A DNA stretch of 64,000 nt, taken from contig CM040088.1 in the NCBI GenBank assembly GCA_022496805.1, positions 3,596,001-3,660,000 on the forward strand, written 5' to 3'. How positions within the stretch are numbered: the first letter of the stretch is position 1; every line of letters begins with the position of its first letter. Shown here piece after piece: positions 22,648-35,015 of the stretch. The DNA is from Pohlia nutans. Lineage: Eukaryota; Streptophyta; Bryopsida; Bryales; Mniaceae. The notes beneath the pieces are model-generated. The model was given only the letters and a program-made list of their open reading frames with translations, searched no databases and was not told the origin of the DNA. The translations under genes and the position numbers were made by a program.

Positions 22648-24193
22648 AAGGGACCATAACTCTGCAAAATTGACTGCCTATCATCTCTCTCTATGAACTA
22701 ATCGATCCCGACCCAGAGCTCTTCTTCTTCGGTGCCTTCCTTTGCTGTGTAAGGTTCCTCGACAATTTCTGGTTGAACGACGTCCCCTGCCCCCACATAA
22801 CCACGTCACCACAATCACAACGGCTTCAAAAACATACAATCAATCAAACCTGTATCCACCACAACGCATCCAATGCACTACAAAATGCCACACCCGTCCC
22901 GGATAACTCACTCGAAGCCACTCGTTGGTGTGAGCGTCACTGCTCGTGCGGGTACCCGTCTCCACTTTCTTGTTGCTCCTCTTCTGCTTCTGCAAACCAA
23001 CAACAACTCACCATCTCAGCAACTACCACCACATCCCATTATTACTCCCTTACGACATCGTCCTCTCCACGCCATTCCTACAAAATGCAGAACCCACCGC
23101 TGTGCAAACCAAGAACTGAAACAGGCTGCAAACGGTGTAGTCCGTGCAGATATCACCCATCAAAACTCCCACCCTATACTGTACCTTGATGAATTCCTGC
23201 ACTTTCGAATACGCCCACATGCCCAGAAGCCCCAGCAAACCCAACCCCAGAGTCAGCAGAAAGATGGTCTCCCCCTTCACAAAGAACCCAGCTTCCACCA
23301 CATCGATCGTGGCATTGTGGAACACGTTCTTGTGCGCTTTGCCGTCCACCTCGTACACCACCTGTCCTACCAAGTCGTAGCTTCCTGGCTGCACCACAAC
23401 GTCACTATAAGCTCCCCCACACCAACACATTTCAACGCAACCACCACACCCAACACAAAATCTCATCTGCCCACACAACGACAGAGCTACTGACTTTCCC
23501 ACTGATATCCTTCATCGACTCGACAGAACACGTGCGAGTACTAGAACCCTCCATCCCGTGCAAAAGCTGTCTAAAACTATGCCCCAAACAGACCACGCCC
23601 CACCTGCAGGAACTTGATGATGCTGAACATGTAGTTGATAGACGCCTTGCTGCCGGTCGACACGACATCACTACCCTCCTGTATTCACCACCCACACATG
23701 CTCGTCAGGGCCTTGACACACACGACGTACTCAGTTCACTCACTTCCCAAATGCCCGTTCTCAAAGTCCTCACACAGCTCCCTCGCAGAATGTGGTCTTC
23801 TCCAAAAACTCAAGTGCCCTACCACAGACTTAACAACCAGCCTGCTTCACCGAAACCTGTACCCACAAGAAGAAATCAATACTGACGACCATCGTTCTGA
23901 AAACACATACCTGGACCGTGAAGTTCTGAACGATCAGGCGGTGGTCATGTGGAAGGTGTAGAGAGGCGCGGACGTAAGCCACCTTCAAAGGAGCAGCACC
24001 TGCGCAAGACAATTGTTAACAGTCACCTTATGCTCTGCAACCTAGCATCACTGCAAGCTTTAGATAAAATCCAGTCGAGCATTTGCAGCAAAACAGGAAT
24101 GGTATTCAAAGCTAGAGAAAGAAGCTCACCATCGTTGCTGATGTCGATATCAATTTGCGTAGGCTCTCCTGCCTTCACCACTGTGGACACCGG
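22648..24193 (-). repeat. Arm 1 of a 1.55-kb near-identical inverted repeat
   Basis: Exons 3-8, their introns and about 45 bp of 3' flank match 28101-29645 in reverse with only scattered single differences. Similarity drops abruptly inside intron 2, at GGTGTCCACAG, and again just after GGTTGCTGGAGT in the 3' flank. Confidence 0.9.
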
Positions 24194-25326
24194 GCCACAA
24201 GATCAGAGCAATACAGACAACGGCTCAAGACATTCACTAATCACTCCGCAAATATAACGAAAGAACGACATCACGAATGGCTGCGATAATTCTAAATTCA
24301 CTGTAGAAGAGGGCGTCACAGCGTCCGCAGAAACTCAATCAAAACCTACACGAGTGTGTGCTTCACAAGTTGCCACTTCCAAGAGAATATTCAGTACGAC
24401 CCGTGGCATCAGAAACTATGGACAGAATGCACTATCAGAACAAAACTGCCCAAAGCGTGCGTCAACACTCCCAAAATTTTGATGAAATTCAGTTTCGTGC
24501 GACCTCTCTTCCTCTACATGCGAAACCCGCACAACCCTCGGCTCCATTGCCAGGCTTACCCTTGGACGGATTCTTAGGGAAAAATGAAGACGTCTGCACC
24601 CCCGGGGCGGCTTTCAAATTGGCCTCCACGACTTTCTCCGGGACAGGTTCATCCACCACTTCGCCGCTCTTCGTTGTTTCAACATCCTCAGCTTCGCTGC
24701 TTACAACAGGTGTCACTGCAACCACAACCACTCAAACCATTGGAACAATTTTGACACGAGAGCCTCTAGTCAAATCAGAGCCATGCGCATTGACTCGTAC
24801 AACCTAAAATAGGTACAACGGAGCTACCATACACTCAACCCTCTCTAATGACAGTGACATAGTGATTCTCATGTGTACATTACAGAGTGCGTCTATACAG
24901 AGGGTCGAGTGTATACACGAGACCAATTGTGCCCGTTGACTAGTTCGACAAAACGCATTCTCTACCAGAGATGACAGATTCGTCATTGATTTCCTTTTAC
25001 TGCATCGTTGCAAAGAGCGAATCGGACTGGTCGCGACAAACTCATCACAGCCCTAGCCTGATGGGTCCTCTAAACCTATTCTATTAAATGTTGCTCACAA
25101 ATAAATTCCCGGTCACTACACATCTCTCGCTCCTGGCTACTCATGAACTCTATAGCGATACACTCCCAGCGATCGCCACCACGAAACCCTAGCAAAACCC
25201 AGACGACAGACGACCTAGCACGGAAATGGCTAGCAACGCGCGTACGAAAAGCTTACCAAAGGCTTGCAAGAGAAGCGCGGACGCCAGCAGCAGCACGAGC
25301 ACGGTGCTCCACGATCCCCTCGCCAT
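22691..25326 (-). CDS. Translocon-associated protein subunit alpha (SSR1), copy 1
   Basis: Exons (minus strand): 25326-25257, 24715-24560, 24180-24130, 23999-23911, 23678-23604, 23388-23185, 22989-22912, 22786-22691; 272 residues, all junctions GT-AG and in frame. The protein has a signal peptide (about 1-23), an acidic luminal N-terminal part, a luminal beta domain with two sequons (NFT near 118, NAT near 172), one membrane span (about 188-208) and a basic cytosolic tail ending in Lys- and Ser-rich sequence. TRAP alpha belongs to the TRAP complex next to Sec61 in the ER membrane and helps translocation of some precursors. It lies head to head with copy 2. Exons 3-8 are nearly identical between the copies; exons 1-2 are not. 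Confidence 0.93.
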
Positions 25327-25620
25327 CGCTGCCACGCCGTAAGCTTATTGATCGCCGAGATCTGCACGACGAGAAGACCCTGCGAGACGAAGACGGTGCT
25401 AGAGCTCAAGCTGCAGCCGGCGTCGCCTTCATACAAGGGGTTCTTTCCTTTGGGCCCCAGCATGTACTGGTCCGGTACATTCCACTTCGTCGAATGTCCC
25501 ACAGGTGTAAGTTACTAGTAAGTATGACGGTAGTCTTTTTCCACTTGAGTCTTTCCACTCTTTGCACTCTGTAGGTCATTTATTACATTTATGTTATCCA
25601 TTTATTACAGGGCATGGCAT
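25327..25620 (-). promoter_or_regulatory. Promoter region of TRAP alpha copy 1
   Basis: GC-rich DNA directly upstream of the ATG at 25326, unlike the AT-rich DNA beyond about 25620. No clear TATA box was recognised. Confidence 0.35.
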
Positions 25621-26343
25621 GTAGTTCCCCACCAACATCACTGAATTAGACTAGTAAGTCACTCACAAGTCAAAGTTAGATCAAAGTTTTTCAAACAAAC
25701 GTCCAATAAGACTAATTTCACAACTTTAATTCCAAAAAGATTGCTAATCATTTATACAATGCATTTATATTTTGAATATATCTGTTGTTTATGCAATCAA
25801 GATTTAACATTCCTAAAGGTTTTGTATTTGCACAAACCAATCTAGTTGGTATTAAGAATTTATTTTTGTGAAAAAACTATAAAATTCAATTAAAAAAATA
25901 CCCTCAATTGGAAATTTTAATTTAGATATTTTTTTCCAGAATTATAACATTCAAAAAATATTTAAAAATTTTAAGCACTTAATTCTTGATTTTAATTAAT
26001 TTATACCAAATCTAACATGCACTTAGAATATTATCTCCAATCCTTAACTTTTTGTAACATCTATGCACATGATAAAAATATAAATTTCAAAACCTAAATC
26101 ATCATTACTTAGTGGAAACTCAAATAATGTCTTATTTACTAGATGTATGATTATGTAAAAAAGTTAAAATGACAACCTCAAAGTTAGTACTAGTATTGAG
26201 TTAGATAATGGCAAGGATAAATTGAATATAAGCAGTACTCTTAAATTTCAAATCCCCTTACCTAAGGCCATTACATCCAAAAATCCAAGAGTAATCTATG
26301 CTTTAACTAGCCTTACCAATATTTGTACATTACTAGTCAAATA
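25621..26343. other. Intergenic, AT-rich, nothing seen
   Basis: Spacer between the two TRAP alpha promoters. No gene or repeat end was identified before the Stowaway-like MITE. Confidence 0.4.
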
Positions 26344-26425
26344 CTCCCTCTATTTTGAAATAAAAAGCGTGTGGGACCACTGTGTCTAATTCTTAAAAGT
26401 ACTTTTTATTTTGGAACAGAGGGAG
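26344..26425. mobile_element. 82-bp Stowaway-like MITE
   Basis: Ends CTCCCTCTATTTTGAAATAA and, as complement, CTCCCTCTGTTCCAAAATAA, flanked by TA at 26342-26343 and 26426-26427. The CTCCCTC start and TA target are typical of plant Stowaway elements (Tc1/mariner). The two TIRs make up most of the element. Confidence 0.8.
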
Positions 26426-26595
26426 TACACAACTCCTAAAGTCCAACACGGAACCTCATACTCTATTTTTAGAACAATGTAAGAGTATTGGGAAACAACA
26501 ATTTTGCACCACTAGTCCTTATCTAGTGGACATCAAAACATAGGTGGGTTGAACATACACTTCCAATGCACTTGAGCATTGAAATAGACTCTTTA

Positions 26596-26958
26596 GGGCC
26601 GCTTCACACTAGGGCCGTTCAAATCGAGATGCCGTGGGATTGAGTAGCCAAACTTTGTTGAGAGTCCAAAGAAATGGGTTGAAAATAGGCCATAAAATAT
26701 AGTTTTGATTTTTTATGAAAAGAAATTGACAGCTTTTCGAGCATAGTTTGGATTTCTATTCCCGTTCGACCCAAACTTCTTTTAAGAGTCGGTCAACTTT
26801 GGTCAAAAAGTGCTGCCATATAGGCATTTTGAAGGACAACGACCTTTGGACTTTGGCCTATAGTCTGAAGGGTCGAGAGGTTGAATTCTTGATTTCTTGC
26901 AATCTGATTGGTGGAAATCGACGGCCTCTCGACCTTCGACCATAGTGTGAAGCGGCCC
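26596..26958. mobile_element. Tourist-like (PIF/Harbinger) MITE
   Basis: 363 bp with ends GGGCCGCTTCACACTA and its complement, flanked by TTA on both sides (26593-26595, 26959-26961). The TTA target duplication and GGG start are the PIF/Harbinger signature. A second, inner TCGACCTTCGACC-like motif repeats. Non-coding. Confidence 0.8.
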
Positions 26959-26967
26959 TTATTCACG

Positions 26968-27063
26968 ATGTTCCCTTGAAAAAACATGTTCCCCTGATAG
27001 AACATGTTCCATTCAAAAGAACACGTTCCCTGAAAGAACAGTGTTCTTCATTTACTTGTTCCT
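26968..27063 (+). promoter_or_regulatory. Array of GAAC-NN-GTTC palindromes upstream of TRAP alpha copy 2
   Basis: Within 95 bp there are palindromic or half-site variants of GAACATGTTCC: ACATGTTCCCC, GAACATGTTCC, GAACACGTTCC and GAACAGTGTTC. Spacing is about 17-20 bp. It lies 210-310 bp before the ATG at 27276 and directly right of the Tourist-like MITE. The spacing between half-sites does not fit a heat-shock element. Function unknown. Confidence 0.4.
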
Positions 27064-27275
27064 CCAACCCAGCCAGCCCTCGTGGGGAGGGATGTCAAAG
27101 CTGGAAGTGAAATGTAGCCCACGAGTACATCCTCGATCCTAAAGAGGGAACCCGTCACTGCTGAGGGAGTTCAGTTCAGTGCTTTCTGGCAGTCTTCAGT
27201 CTCTGCCTTTCTTCACGTCGCGCCCCGCTCGCCTTCCCCTCCAGACTTGGGCGATCAATAAAAAGCACAGCAGCG

Positions 27276-29600
27276 ATGGCGATGCGATCTTGGAGCACCG
27301 TGCTTTTGCTGCTGCTGGCGTCCGCGCTTCTCCTGCAAGCCTTTGGTATGCCATTTTCACGCTAGCTGATATTTTGTTTTCATGGCTTTTGCTAGGTTTT
27401 GAGGTTCGGGTCACCGTGATAGCTAGATCGCTGCGTGGGGCGGAACATCCTTTTAAACTAGCTGACAGGCTCATTCTGTGGTCATTGCCGATTTTAGGTC
27501 GTACGCGCATGGACACCCACATCATTAGGCTGGTTAAACTTTTGTATGTTGTTGTAAGAGGATTCCAATGCACCAAAGAGTGCGGTATTTGGATACCGTA
27601 TGCAAAATTTATAAAGGTTCTAAAATCCACAATAGGTTCATGTTGAGCTGAACCTGTGCTTTTTAGGTTCTGGCGATTTTGAGTGTCCCTACTTTTTGAA
27701 TGTTGGACTTGAAGCTTTTCGTGATTGTTTGTTGTTATCGTAGTGACACCAGTTGTGAGTAGCGAAGCTGAGGATGGCGAGATACTGAAGAGCGACACCG
27801 AAGCGGAGCCTGTTCCGGAGCAGGTCGTGGAGGCCAATTTGAAGGCCGCCCCGGGGGTGGACGCCTCTGCATTTTTCCCTAAGAATCCTAACAAGGGTAC
27901 GCAGGCCTTTCCCCAGGTCTGAGGGATTTTGCGTGTATACGAAGAGAGGCTGAATTGTGTCTGGATTGCGGGTGCTTATTGGTGTCAGTGATTGCTTTTT
28001 GCGAACTGCTCCTTTCGAGAGAGCTTCTGCTCAGGCTTTCTGTACTCCGGCCGCCCATACTATCTTATGCTTGTCATTGTGGTTTTGATATCATTGCCTG
28101 GTGTCCACAGTGGTGAAGGCAGGAGAGCCTACGCAAATTGATATCGACATCAGCAACGATGGTGAGCTTCTTTCTCTAGTTTTAAATGCCATTCCTGATT
28201 TGCTGCAAATGCTCGACTGGATTTTATCTAAAGATTGCAGTGATGCTAGGTTGCAGAGCATAAGGTGACTGTTAACAATTGTCTTGCGCAGGTGCTGCTC
28301 CTTTGAAGGTGGCTTACGTCCGCGCCTCTCTACACCTTCCACATGACCACCGCCTGATCGTTCAGAACTTCACGGTCCAGGTATGTGTTTTCAGAACGAT
28401 GGTCGTCAGTATTGATTTCTTCTTGTGGGTACAGGTTTCGGTGAAGCAGGCTGGTTGTTAAGTCTGTGGTAGGGCACATGAGTTTTTGGAGAAGACCACA
28501 TTCTGCGAGGGAGCTGTGTGAGGACTTTGAGAATGGGCATTTGGGAAGTGAGTGAACTGAGTACGTCGTGTGTGTCAAGGCCCTGACGAGCATGTGTGGG
28601 TGGTGAATACAGGAGGGTAGTGATGTCGTGTCGACCGGCAGCAAGGCGTCCATCAACTACATGTTCAGCATCATCAAGTTCCTGCAGGTGGGGCGTGGTC
28701 TGTTTGGGGCATAGTTTTAGACAGCTTTTGCACGGGATGGAGGGTTCTAGTACTCGCACGTGTTCTGTCGAGTCGATGAAGGATATCAGTGGGAAAGTCA
28801 GTAGCTCTGTCATTGTGTGGGCAGATGAGATTTTGTGTTGGGTGTGGTGGTTGCGTTGAAATGTGTTGGTGTGGGGGAGCTTATAGTGACGTTGTGGTGC
28901 AGCCAGGAAGCTACGACTTGGTAGGACAGGTGGTGTACGAGGTGGACGGCAAAGCGCACAAGAACGTGTTCCACAATGCCACGATCGATGTGGTGGAAGC
29001 TGGGTTCTTTGTGAAGGGGGAGACCATCTTTCTGCTGACTCTGGGGTTGGGTTTGCTGGGGCTTCTGGGCATGTGGGCGTATTCGAAAGTGCAGGAATTC
29101 ATCAAGGTACAGTATAGGGTGGGAGTTTTGACGGGTAATATCTGCACGGACTACACCGTTTGCAGCCTGTTTCAGTTCTTGGTTTGCACAGCGGTGGGTT
29201 CTGCATTTTGTAGGAATGGCGTGGAGAGAACGATGTCGTAAGGGAGTAATAATGGGACGTGGTGGTAGTTGCTGAGATGGTGAGTTGTTGTTGGTTTGCA
29301 GAAGCAGAAGAGGAGCAACAAGAAAGTGGAGACGGGTACCCGCACGAGCAGTGACGCTCATACCAACGAGTGGCTTCGAGTGAGTTATCCGGGACGGGTG
29401 TGGCATTTTGTAGTGCATTGGATGCGTTGTGGTGGATACAGGTTTGATTGATTGTATGTTTTTGAAGCCGTTGTGATTGTGGTGACGTGGTTATGTGGGG
29501 GCAGGGGACGTCGTTCAACCAGAAATTGTCGAGGAACCTTACACAGCAAAGGAAGGCACCGAAGAAGAAGAGCTCTGGGTCGGGATCGATTAGTTCATAG
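27276..29600 (+). CDS. Translocon-associated protein subunit alpha (SSR1), copy 2
   Basis: Exons: 27276-27345, 27744-27896, 28111-28161, 28292-28380, 28613-28687, 28903-29106, 29302-29379, 29505-29600; 271 residues. Exon sizes equal those of copy 1 except exon 2 (153 versus 156 nt), and all junctions are GT-AG. The signal peptide is MAMRSWSTVLLLLLASALLL followed by QAF. Exon 2 encodes the acidic luminal segment ending in FFPKNPNK. Sequons NFT (117) and NAT (171) lie in the luminal domain. The membrane span is about 187-207, followed by a basic cytosolic tail. Both copies appear functional from sequence. Intron 1 is shorter here than in copy 1 (398 versus 541 bp) and not similar to it. Confidence 0.93.
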
Positions 29601-29645
29601 AGAGAGATGATAGGCAGTCAATTTTGCAGAGTTATGGTCCCTTGA
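28101..29645 (+). repeat. Arm 2 of the 1.55-kb near-identical inverted repeat
   Basis: Reverse complement of 22648-24193 (exons 3-8 plus introns). Differences include T/C changes in exons 5 and 7 and a few intron substitutions. Confidence 0.9.
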
Positions 29646-30425
29646 TTGGTTGCTGGAGTTTCATGAGAGTGGCTTACAACTCGTGAATGATTGACATGTT
29701 GAGCTCTCTAGATGTCTCTTTAGGTCGACAGCAGAAATTTGGAATTAGGTATCGAGTTGAGTGCGACTTCCATGGAATGCCACTCCGCCAGACTGCTTGG
29801 ACATGTAGTGTTGTAGAGAGTTGGCATCTTTGTGATGATGGTAATCATGAATGATACGGCTGGAAGGTGTAATGTGTAGGTCTGTCTACAATGATACCAG
29901 CGTTTGCAGACATATGAGTGTGTTATTGGAAATGTATTTTTCCTGTATCTGATGGATTTGGTCATGTATTGTCTGCCGTTTAATTTGGTACTTGGTTTTT
30001 AGATTATTTCGTTGGAGCGCTGGTGAATTTCTGAAGGTTTCTGCTCCTTATGACTGTTCATGTGATTCCTTTTTATCTAAGTTCGCCAGGGAGACAAAAG
30101 TGTCCTTTGAATGACAATGCCTGAAATGGATGATTTTTAGCAGGTTTTTAGCATGGTTTTCGGTTATCCTTGGTTCTTTTTGAAGTTTATTTTGGGTCAC
30201 ACAAGGTGATTTGGTATTTTGAACTTGGTCTCAAATGCAAAAAATGTAGGGAAAATGAATCATTGTATAGTGTATTTTGAATTGTTTTGATTTTTTTACC
30301 AAAATCACACAAGATGATCTTTATTGCATTTGGGAACAATAAAAAAAAAATGGAGTTCACAAAATGTAGTTTTCACTAAAATTTAAGTGCTTTTAACATT
30401 TTTAGAATTCAATGTTTCAGTTTAA
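29646..30425. other. 3' flank of TRAP alpha copy 2 and intergenic DNA
   Basis: 29646-29780 is still weakly similar to the 3' flank of copy 1, including GAGTGGCTTACA and GTGAATGATTGA. Beyond that nothing is recognised. Confidence 0.4.
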
Positions 30426-31004
30426 CCCCTAAAGGATCACGACTATGTTTCTCCCCAAACACTCCAAAGTTGCCTAAAAGTATCCTTTCTTAAAAAAAGG
30501 TAAATAGTTTTCAATCTAAAACCTTTTTGACCGAACCAACCATAAAATATTTCAATCAACTTGAATTTATTAGCACTTACAAATTTTCAGCCTTTCAGGG
30601 TTCCTCAATAGTAAGATTACAACCTACAAAGTTGGTTGCACCTTTATTTTTGGCCCCTTGTGCAAATTTGCAACTTTCTGAAAAGGCCCAAAATACAAAG
30701 TTCAGTCTTAGATTTGATAAAATGTTCTGGCAATCATGTGTACAAGAGCATTAGCTCATTTTATGCAAAAATATCAGATGCATAGCTCATCGTATGCAAA
30801 ATTTTAGCATTTGCCTTTACTTAGGTTATTCACCTTTGCATGATTGTATCTTTTGATCTATACATCACCTACGTACATAAATTACCATCCAATCTTTGTT
30901 ATAAAGAGTAGAAGCACCACAAAAAATCTCAAAAATTCAGGATCAAAACTCATTTCACACTGAGCTGACTGAACTTCAAAAACCATTCTTGGTCCTTTTG
31001 GGGG
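30426..31004. mobile_element. Decayed TTAA element
   Basis: The left end is CCCCTAAAGGATCACG after TTAA at 30422-30425. The probable right end, as complement, is CCCCCAAAAGGACCAAG, but the right TTAA has become CAAT. Length 579 bp. Confidence 0.45.
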
Positions 31005-33040
31005 CAATACTTGGCATGCATGCCAAGGTTGGTTGGGCGGGTAGAGTACATTTTAAACTCATTGTCAGTCTACCTTTCAATATCACATTCCAAAATTTCT
31101 AGAAAATAAATGTTGTTCTATGTGCATGTCATTGAATTTTTCTACATGTCTAGTTCTACATTGTATAGGTGTGATTGAGACAAGTTTTAAGTGTACGGGC
31201 AGTTGACATATATTTGTCGCCCCCCTTGTATTAGCTTCAATTACCATGTAAAGAAAAAAGATTTCAAACCCACTAAGAGCGCTTATGTGCCTAGAATAAA
31301 GTGTATCGACCAATTACATACCACTATTTTTGTCACTAATTGTGAGAATCATAATGACGGAGCATAAATTTACTAAATTTAACTTCATAAAGTGAGAGTG
31401 TGGTCTTATCAGAGAATAGGACAAAATGCTTGATGTGAGAACCACCACTCCCCATATTGACAATGTTTGGTGTGCAAATATCAAACTCTATACTACAAGA
31501 CATACTTTATCATCTAGAATAGATTTGGTGAGTGGAAAATGGGTGCTCTTGGGCCTGCTCTAAAAATGCCATTGCATTCCAGTGAATGATATGTACTAAC
31601 TTGAACTTGGTATGATGGTATGATGATGGCACTCCATTGTTGTGCCACATGGGCATGGCTTTACAATGCCCTAACAATAACATTGTCGTATGTCATTCAT
31701 GACTATAAAATTGGTACTTTTTCAAGAACAAGCCATCTCATCATTTTGTGATTTCTTCATGAAAATTTCCAAACTTGAAGAACATCAAATTTAGTTTTTG
31801 GGCCACTTCTAATTTTCTAAAATTTCAAATATTGAGCACTTTCTTGCATTTGAAAACCTTAAAGGTCAAAATCTAACTTTCATATTGATTAGAATAAGAA
31901 AACTTATTGGCAAATCTTCAAAATAATTTTTTTGGACATTCTTTTTGTACAACATAGTTTTCCGTATTGAAATTCAAGATCCACCAAAAAATTAGATTAT
32001 TTGAAGTTATTTTATAGTTACAATGAATTTTTTAAAGTCATTTATATCTAAAAAATCACAAGAAAAGATATGTAGTCGAATTTTTAAAGATATCCATTGT
32101 TAACTTTTACAAAGTACGGATGGCTTGTAATCAATGAGTCATCAACCATTAATGACTCACTGACATGACCATAGAAAATATATTGTAAACTTAGAGATAT
32201 CAACAATGTTTTGAGAAGCTAAATTGGTGTGCAAATTCATCTAATCTAAACCCAATCACAAATGTCTCGAAGATCCTCAAAGATTCCGTTCAACATCGTC
32301 CAAATGTTGTCCAAAATTTGGAATAGTTGAGGCAAATTCTTGAATGACAATGGAATCTGATTTGTGGAAATAGTCTCTTCAAGTTGTGTCGATCTATGCC
32401 TTCTAGATTGGAAGCAATCATCAAAGCAGAGGGTGGACACATACGCTAGTAGATTGGTCAATTTTGGGGATCATAAAATCATTTTTGTGAGTAGGAGAAG
32501 TATAGACAATCAAGTGTTTGTAGAGCTTGACATAGTCAAATGTAATAGACGACATTCAATATGCAAGTGAACTTCGTTTTTACGAAATTTGTAACTCTTT
32601 TTTAATCTTCTAGCTTTTAACTAATAAGTTATTCATTTTTATGTTTGTGACTAGAATGTCCAATCGGAACTTTAAAACCTATCATAGATCATTTTCAAAC
32701 GAATTTTTAAAGTGAAACACCAAAGATATTTTAAAAATTCACCAAGAAAAACATTCTATTTTTAGAAAGTAAAACTTGGTATAATTGATTACAGTAGTGT
32801 TAGATAAGAGTATACATTAAATCTTTGTAAAATACCAATTTTATGTCAATTTAGATCCATTTTGCATTGGTGAGTAGAAGAGGTGACAATCTTTTTATTA
32901 GGGCATTGTGCACATCAGAGCATGGATGTAGAGGACACATCAAAGTATGGATATTCAGTACACATCGGAGCATATGAACCTACAAAAATGGATTATTGGG
33001 CACTGTGGACAAAGTCAGTTACACCATTATTGTGTTACTG
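31005..33040. repeat. Intergenic DNA with a dispersed repeat
   Basis: About 32640-32880 matches about 39780-40010 in reverse (shared AAGTAAAACTTG, AGATAAGAGTATACATT and CACCAATG-type stretches). No gene seen. Confidence 0.45.
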
Positions 33041-33669
33041 CATTAGAGGAAATCTGGGGTCTCCAAAAGGCCCTGTAAGATAGCCCGGGTTAGGTGACTT
33101 GTGTGCCGAAACGCCCCTCCGATGGTAGAAATGTGAATTCCCGTCGCTGCCCGCAGAGTTGATTGCGTGAACTGATACTGTTGGAAGCGAATTGCATGGA
33201 CAGCCGGAGGCCTTGTTGGCTCCGACATGTCGACGGTGTTTGGTGAACGACCCTCTCATTGTATTTACTGCTTTGCACTAGCAATGAAGGATCTTGGCAG
33301 AGTGAGTTACTAAGTGGAAGATTAGATTCTTGTCAGCCCACTTAGAATTGAAGTAAGGAAGGAAGTTCGCTGGCACAATGGTAAGTTCGCTGGAACTAAA
33401 GCGTGACCCTTAAATGCAAATGCTCCTGCCAGCATTCAGAAGTGTTTGGGCTTTGTACGCCGCAAGTGCATTCTTGTCAGTCCCGACAACGTCTCTCTCG
33501 AGGCACACACGCGCTTCCTCGCAACAATTGGATCGATCCACTCTTCCCGCAGTGTTGGCAGAGTCGTAGCACTATTGGTGCCAGCCTCAAAAAGTGACGG
33601 GCATACTCCAAAATTTCTGGCACGTGAGAAACCTCAGGGCCTTTTGAAGACCCCATATTTCTCCTTATG
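33041..33669. mobile_element. TIR element carrying a GC-rich core
   Basis: Ends of about 37 bp are imperfect inverted repeats: CATTAGAGGAAATCTGGGGT at the left and, as complement, CATAAGGAGAAATATGGGGT at the right. Both continue into TCCAAAAGGCCCTG or TTCAAAAGGCCCTG. They resemble the ends of 51343-51628. The core (about 33090-33600) is much GC-richer than the ends and contains an open frame with protein-like sequence (CILVSPDNVSLEAHTRFLA, RSVGRVVALLVPAS). This suggests a captured gene fragment. No target duplication was confirmed. Confidence 0.5.
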
Positions 33670-34850
33670 CTTGAAGAGAGTTAGTTACCATAGGTACGAT
33701 AAAAAATGCAAGGAACTCAAGTTGTAAGCGTGGGTGACTATGAGGAACCACCAGGTGCTAGTTGTACAACATGTTGTAGAAGGTGAAAACTGGATCTGAT
33801 TCTAAGTTGATCTTCTTAAACTGGTCTATTACTGTAGGCAACTTGCTGCCGAATATTAGTAGGAAAACACTGTTTGGCAAAAAAAAAAAAAAAATCTGAA
33901 AATTTCAACATCTGAAAAAAAATTAAAAAAAAATTAGGCCAGAACCGAGTAGTTTGTCAAAGTTGAATGAAAATGAATTACACTTCTCAAATGTGGGTTG
34001 TGAAGTGGGTAGAGCCTTGTGCTTTATACAAAATTCATTGCACTAGTGCCAACAATGAATGTGGGATATGTAGAACTCCACTCACTTCTTGCTCCCTCTT
34101 AATCAACAGTTAAACTCCTTTACAAAAATGTGCATAATTTAAGCATGAGTTCTTCAAATCACAAAATTCTTTTTGGAAGGTGAAATTTTACTTGATTGCA
34201 CAAGTATTCTTAGTTTAAAAATATTCAAAATAAGTTAGTCTACTATGCACAATTGAACCTTGAAAGTGTGATCACACCACATCTCAACTCATGCACATTC
34301 TTTAACAACCTTATTGATATTGTCCATATCTCATGCATAAACTCTTCAAATCACAAAATTCTTCTTAGAAGTGGAAGATGAACCAGCCTTTTAAAGTTTC
34401 TTAGTTGAAAACATTTCAAAATAAGACCATTTTCTATGCTCAATTGTGCACCAAAATCTACTGAAAAGTATGGTGTAGTGAGAATTCACATGGGCTCGCA
34501 AGTCCTTCTTATATCATTTAGGCATGACTTGACGTGAATTTGATTACAAAAGAAGCTCTTTGTTCTCCACCAACACACACTTGATTACCCTAATTATACT
34601 AAAAGATGTGGAAAGTGGTAATTTCTCAACATTTCGACAAAAATTGCTTGTAAATTTCAAAAAAATTGCATGTTATTTTTGAAATATTTATTGACGAACC
34701 AGCTATGCACCTACGGTAGGCTATGAGGCAATAAGCAGTGTAGTAGGTAATAAGAAAAGCAATAAAACGTTTGCAAGCATCCAGGCACGTTTGCAGCAAG
34801 TTCCATCCATCATGACGGATGAAAAAATCGTTTTCTTATTCGTCGACTTG
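33670..34850. other. Intergenic, AT-rich, nothing seen
   Basis: No gene or element end recognised. A diverged direct repeat with CTTCAAATCACAAAATTCTT occurs twice (about 34152 and 34343). Confidence 0.4.
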
Positions 34851-34853
34851 CGC

Positions 34854-34863
34854 AAACCCTAAA
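34854..34863 (+). promoter_or_regulatory. Telo-box upstream of the His-rich gene
   Basis: AAACCCTAAA, the plant telo-box, lies about 160 bp upstream of a TATA box. It is common in promoters of genes expressed in growing cells. Confidence 0.5.
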
Positions 34864-35015
34864 CCTCCACTTGCGCTGCGGAAACTTCTCCGCAGAGAGA
34901 TTTTTCGATTTCCCGCAGTTGAATGCAACAATCCTTGGGGACCACGCCATTGAATCCGCTGCTCATCACCGACCGACTCGGCAGCCTTGCCTTGGGCAAC
35001 ACAGTTGCGGAATTG

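Noticed and set aside
28330..29518. Long antisense open frames over TRAP alpha copy 2, mirrored at 22773-23961 in copy 1
   Set aside because: They are complements of exons and introns of the TRAP alpha genes. Their similarity between loci comes from the inverted repeat, not from coding.
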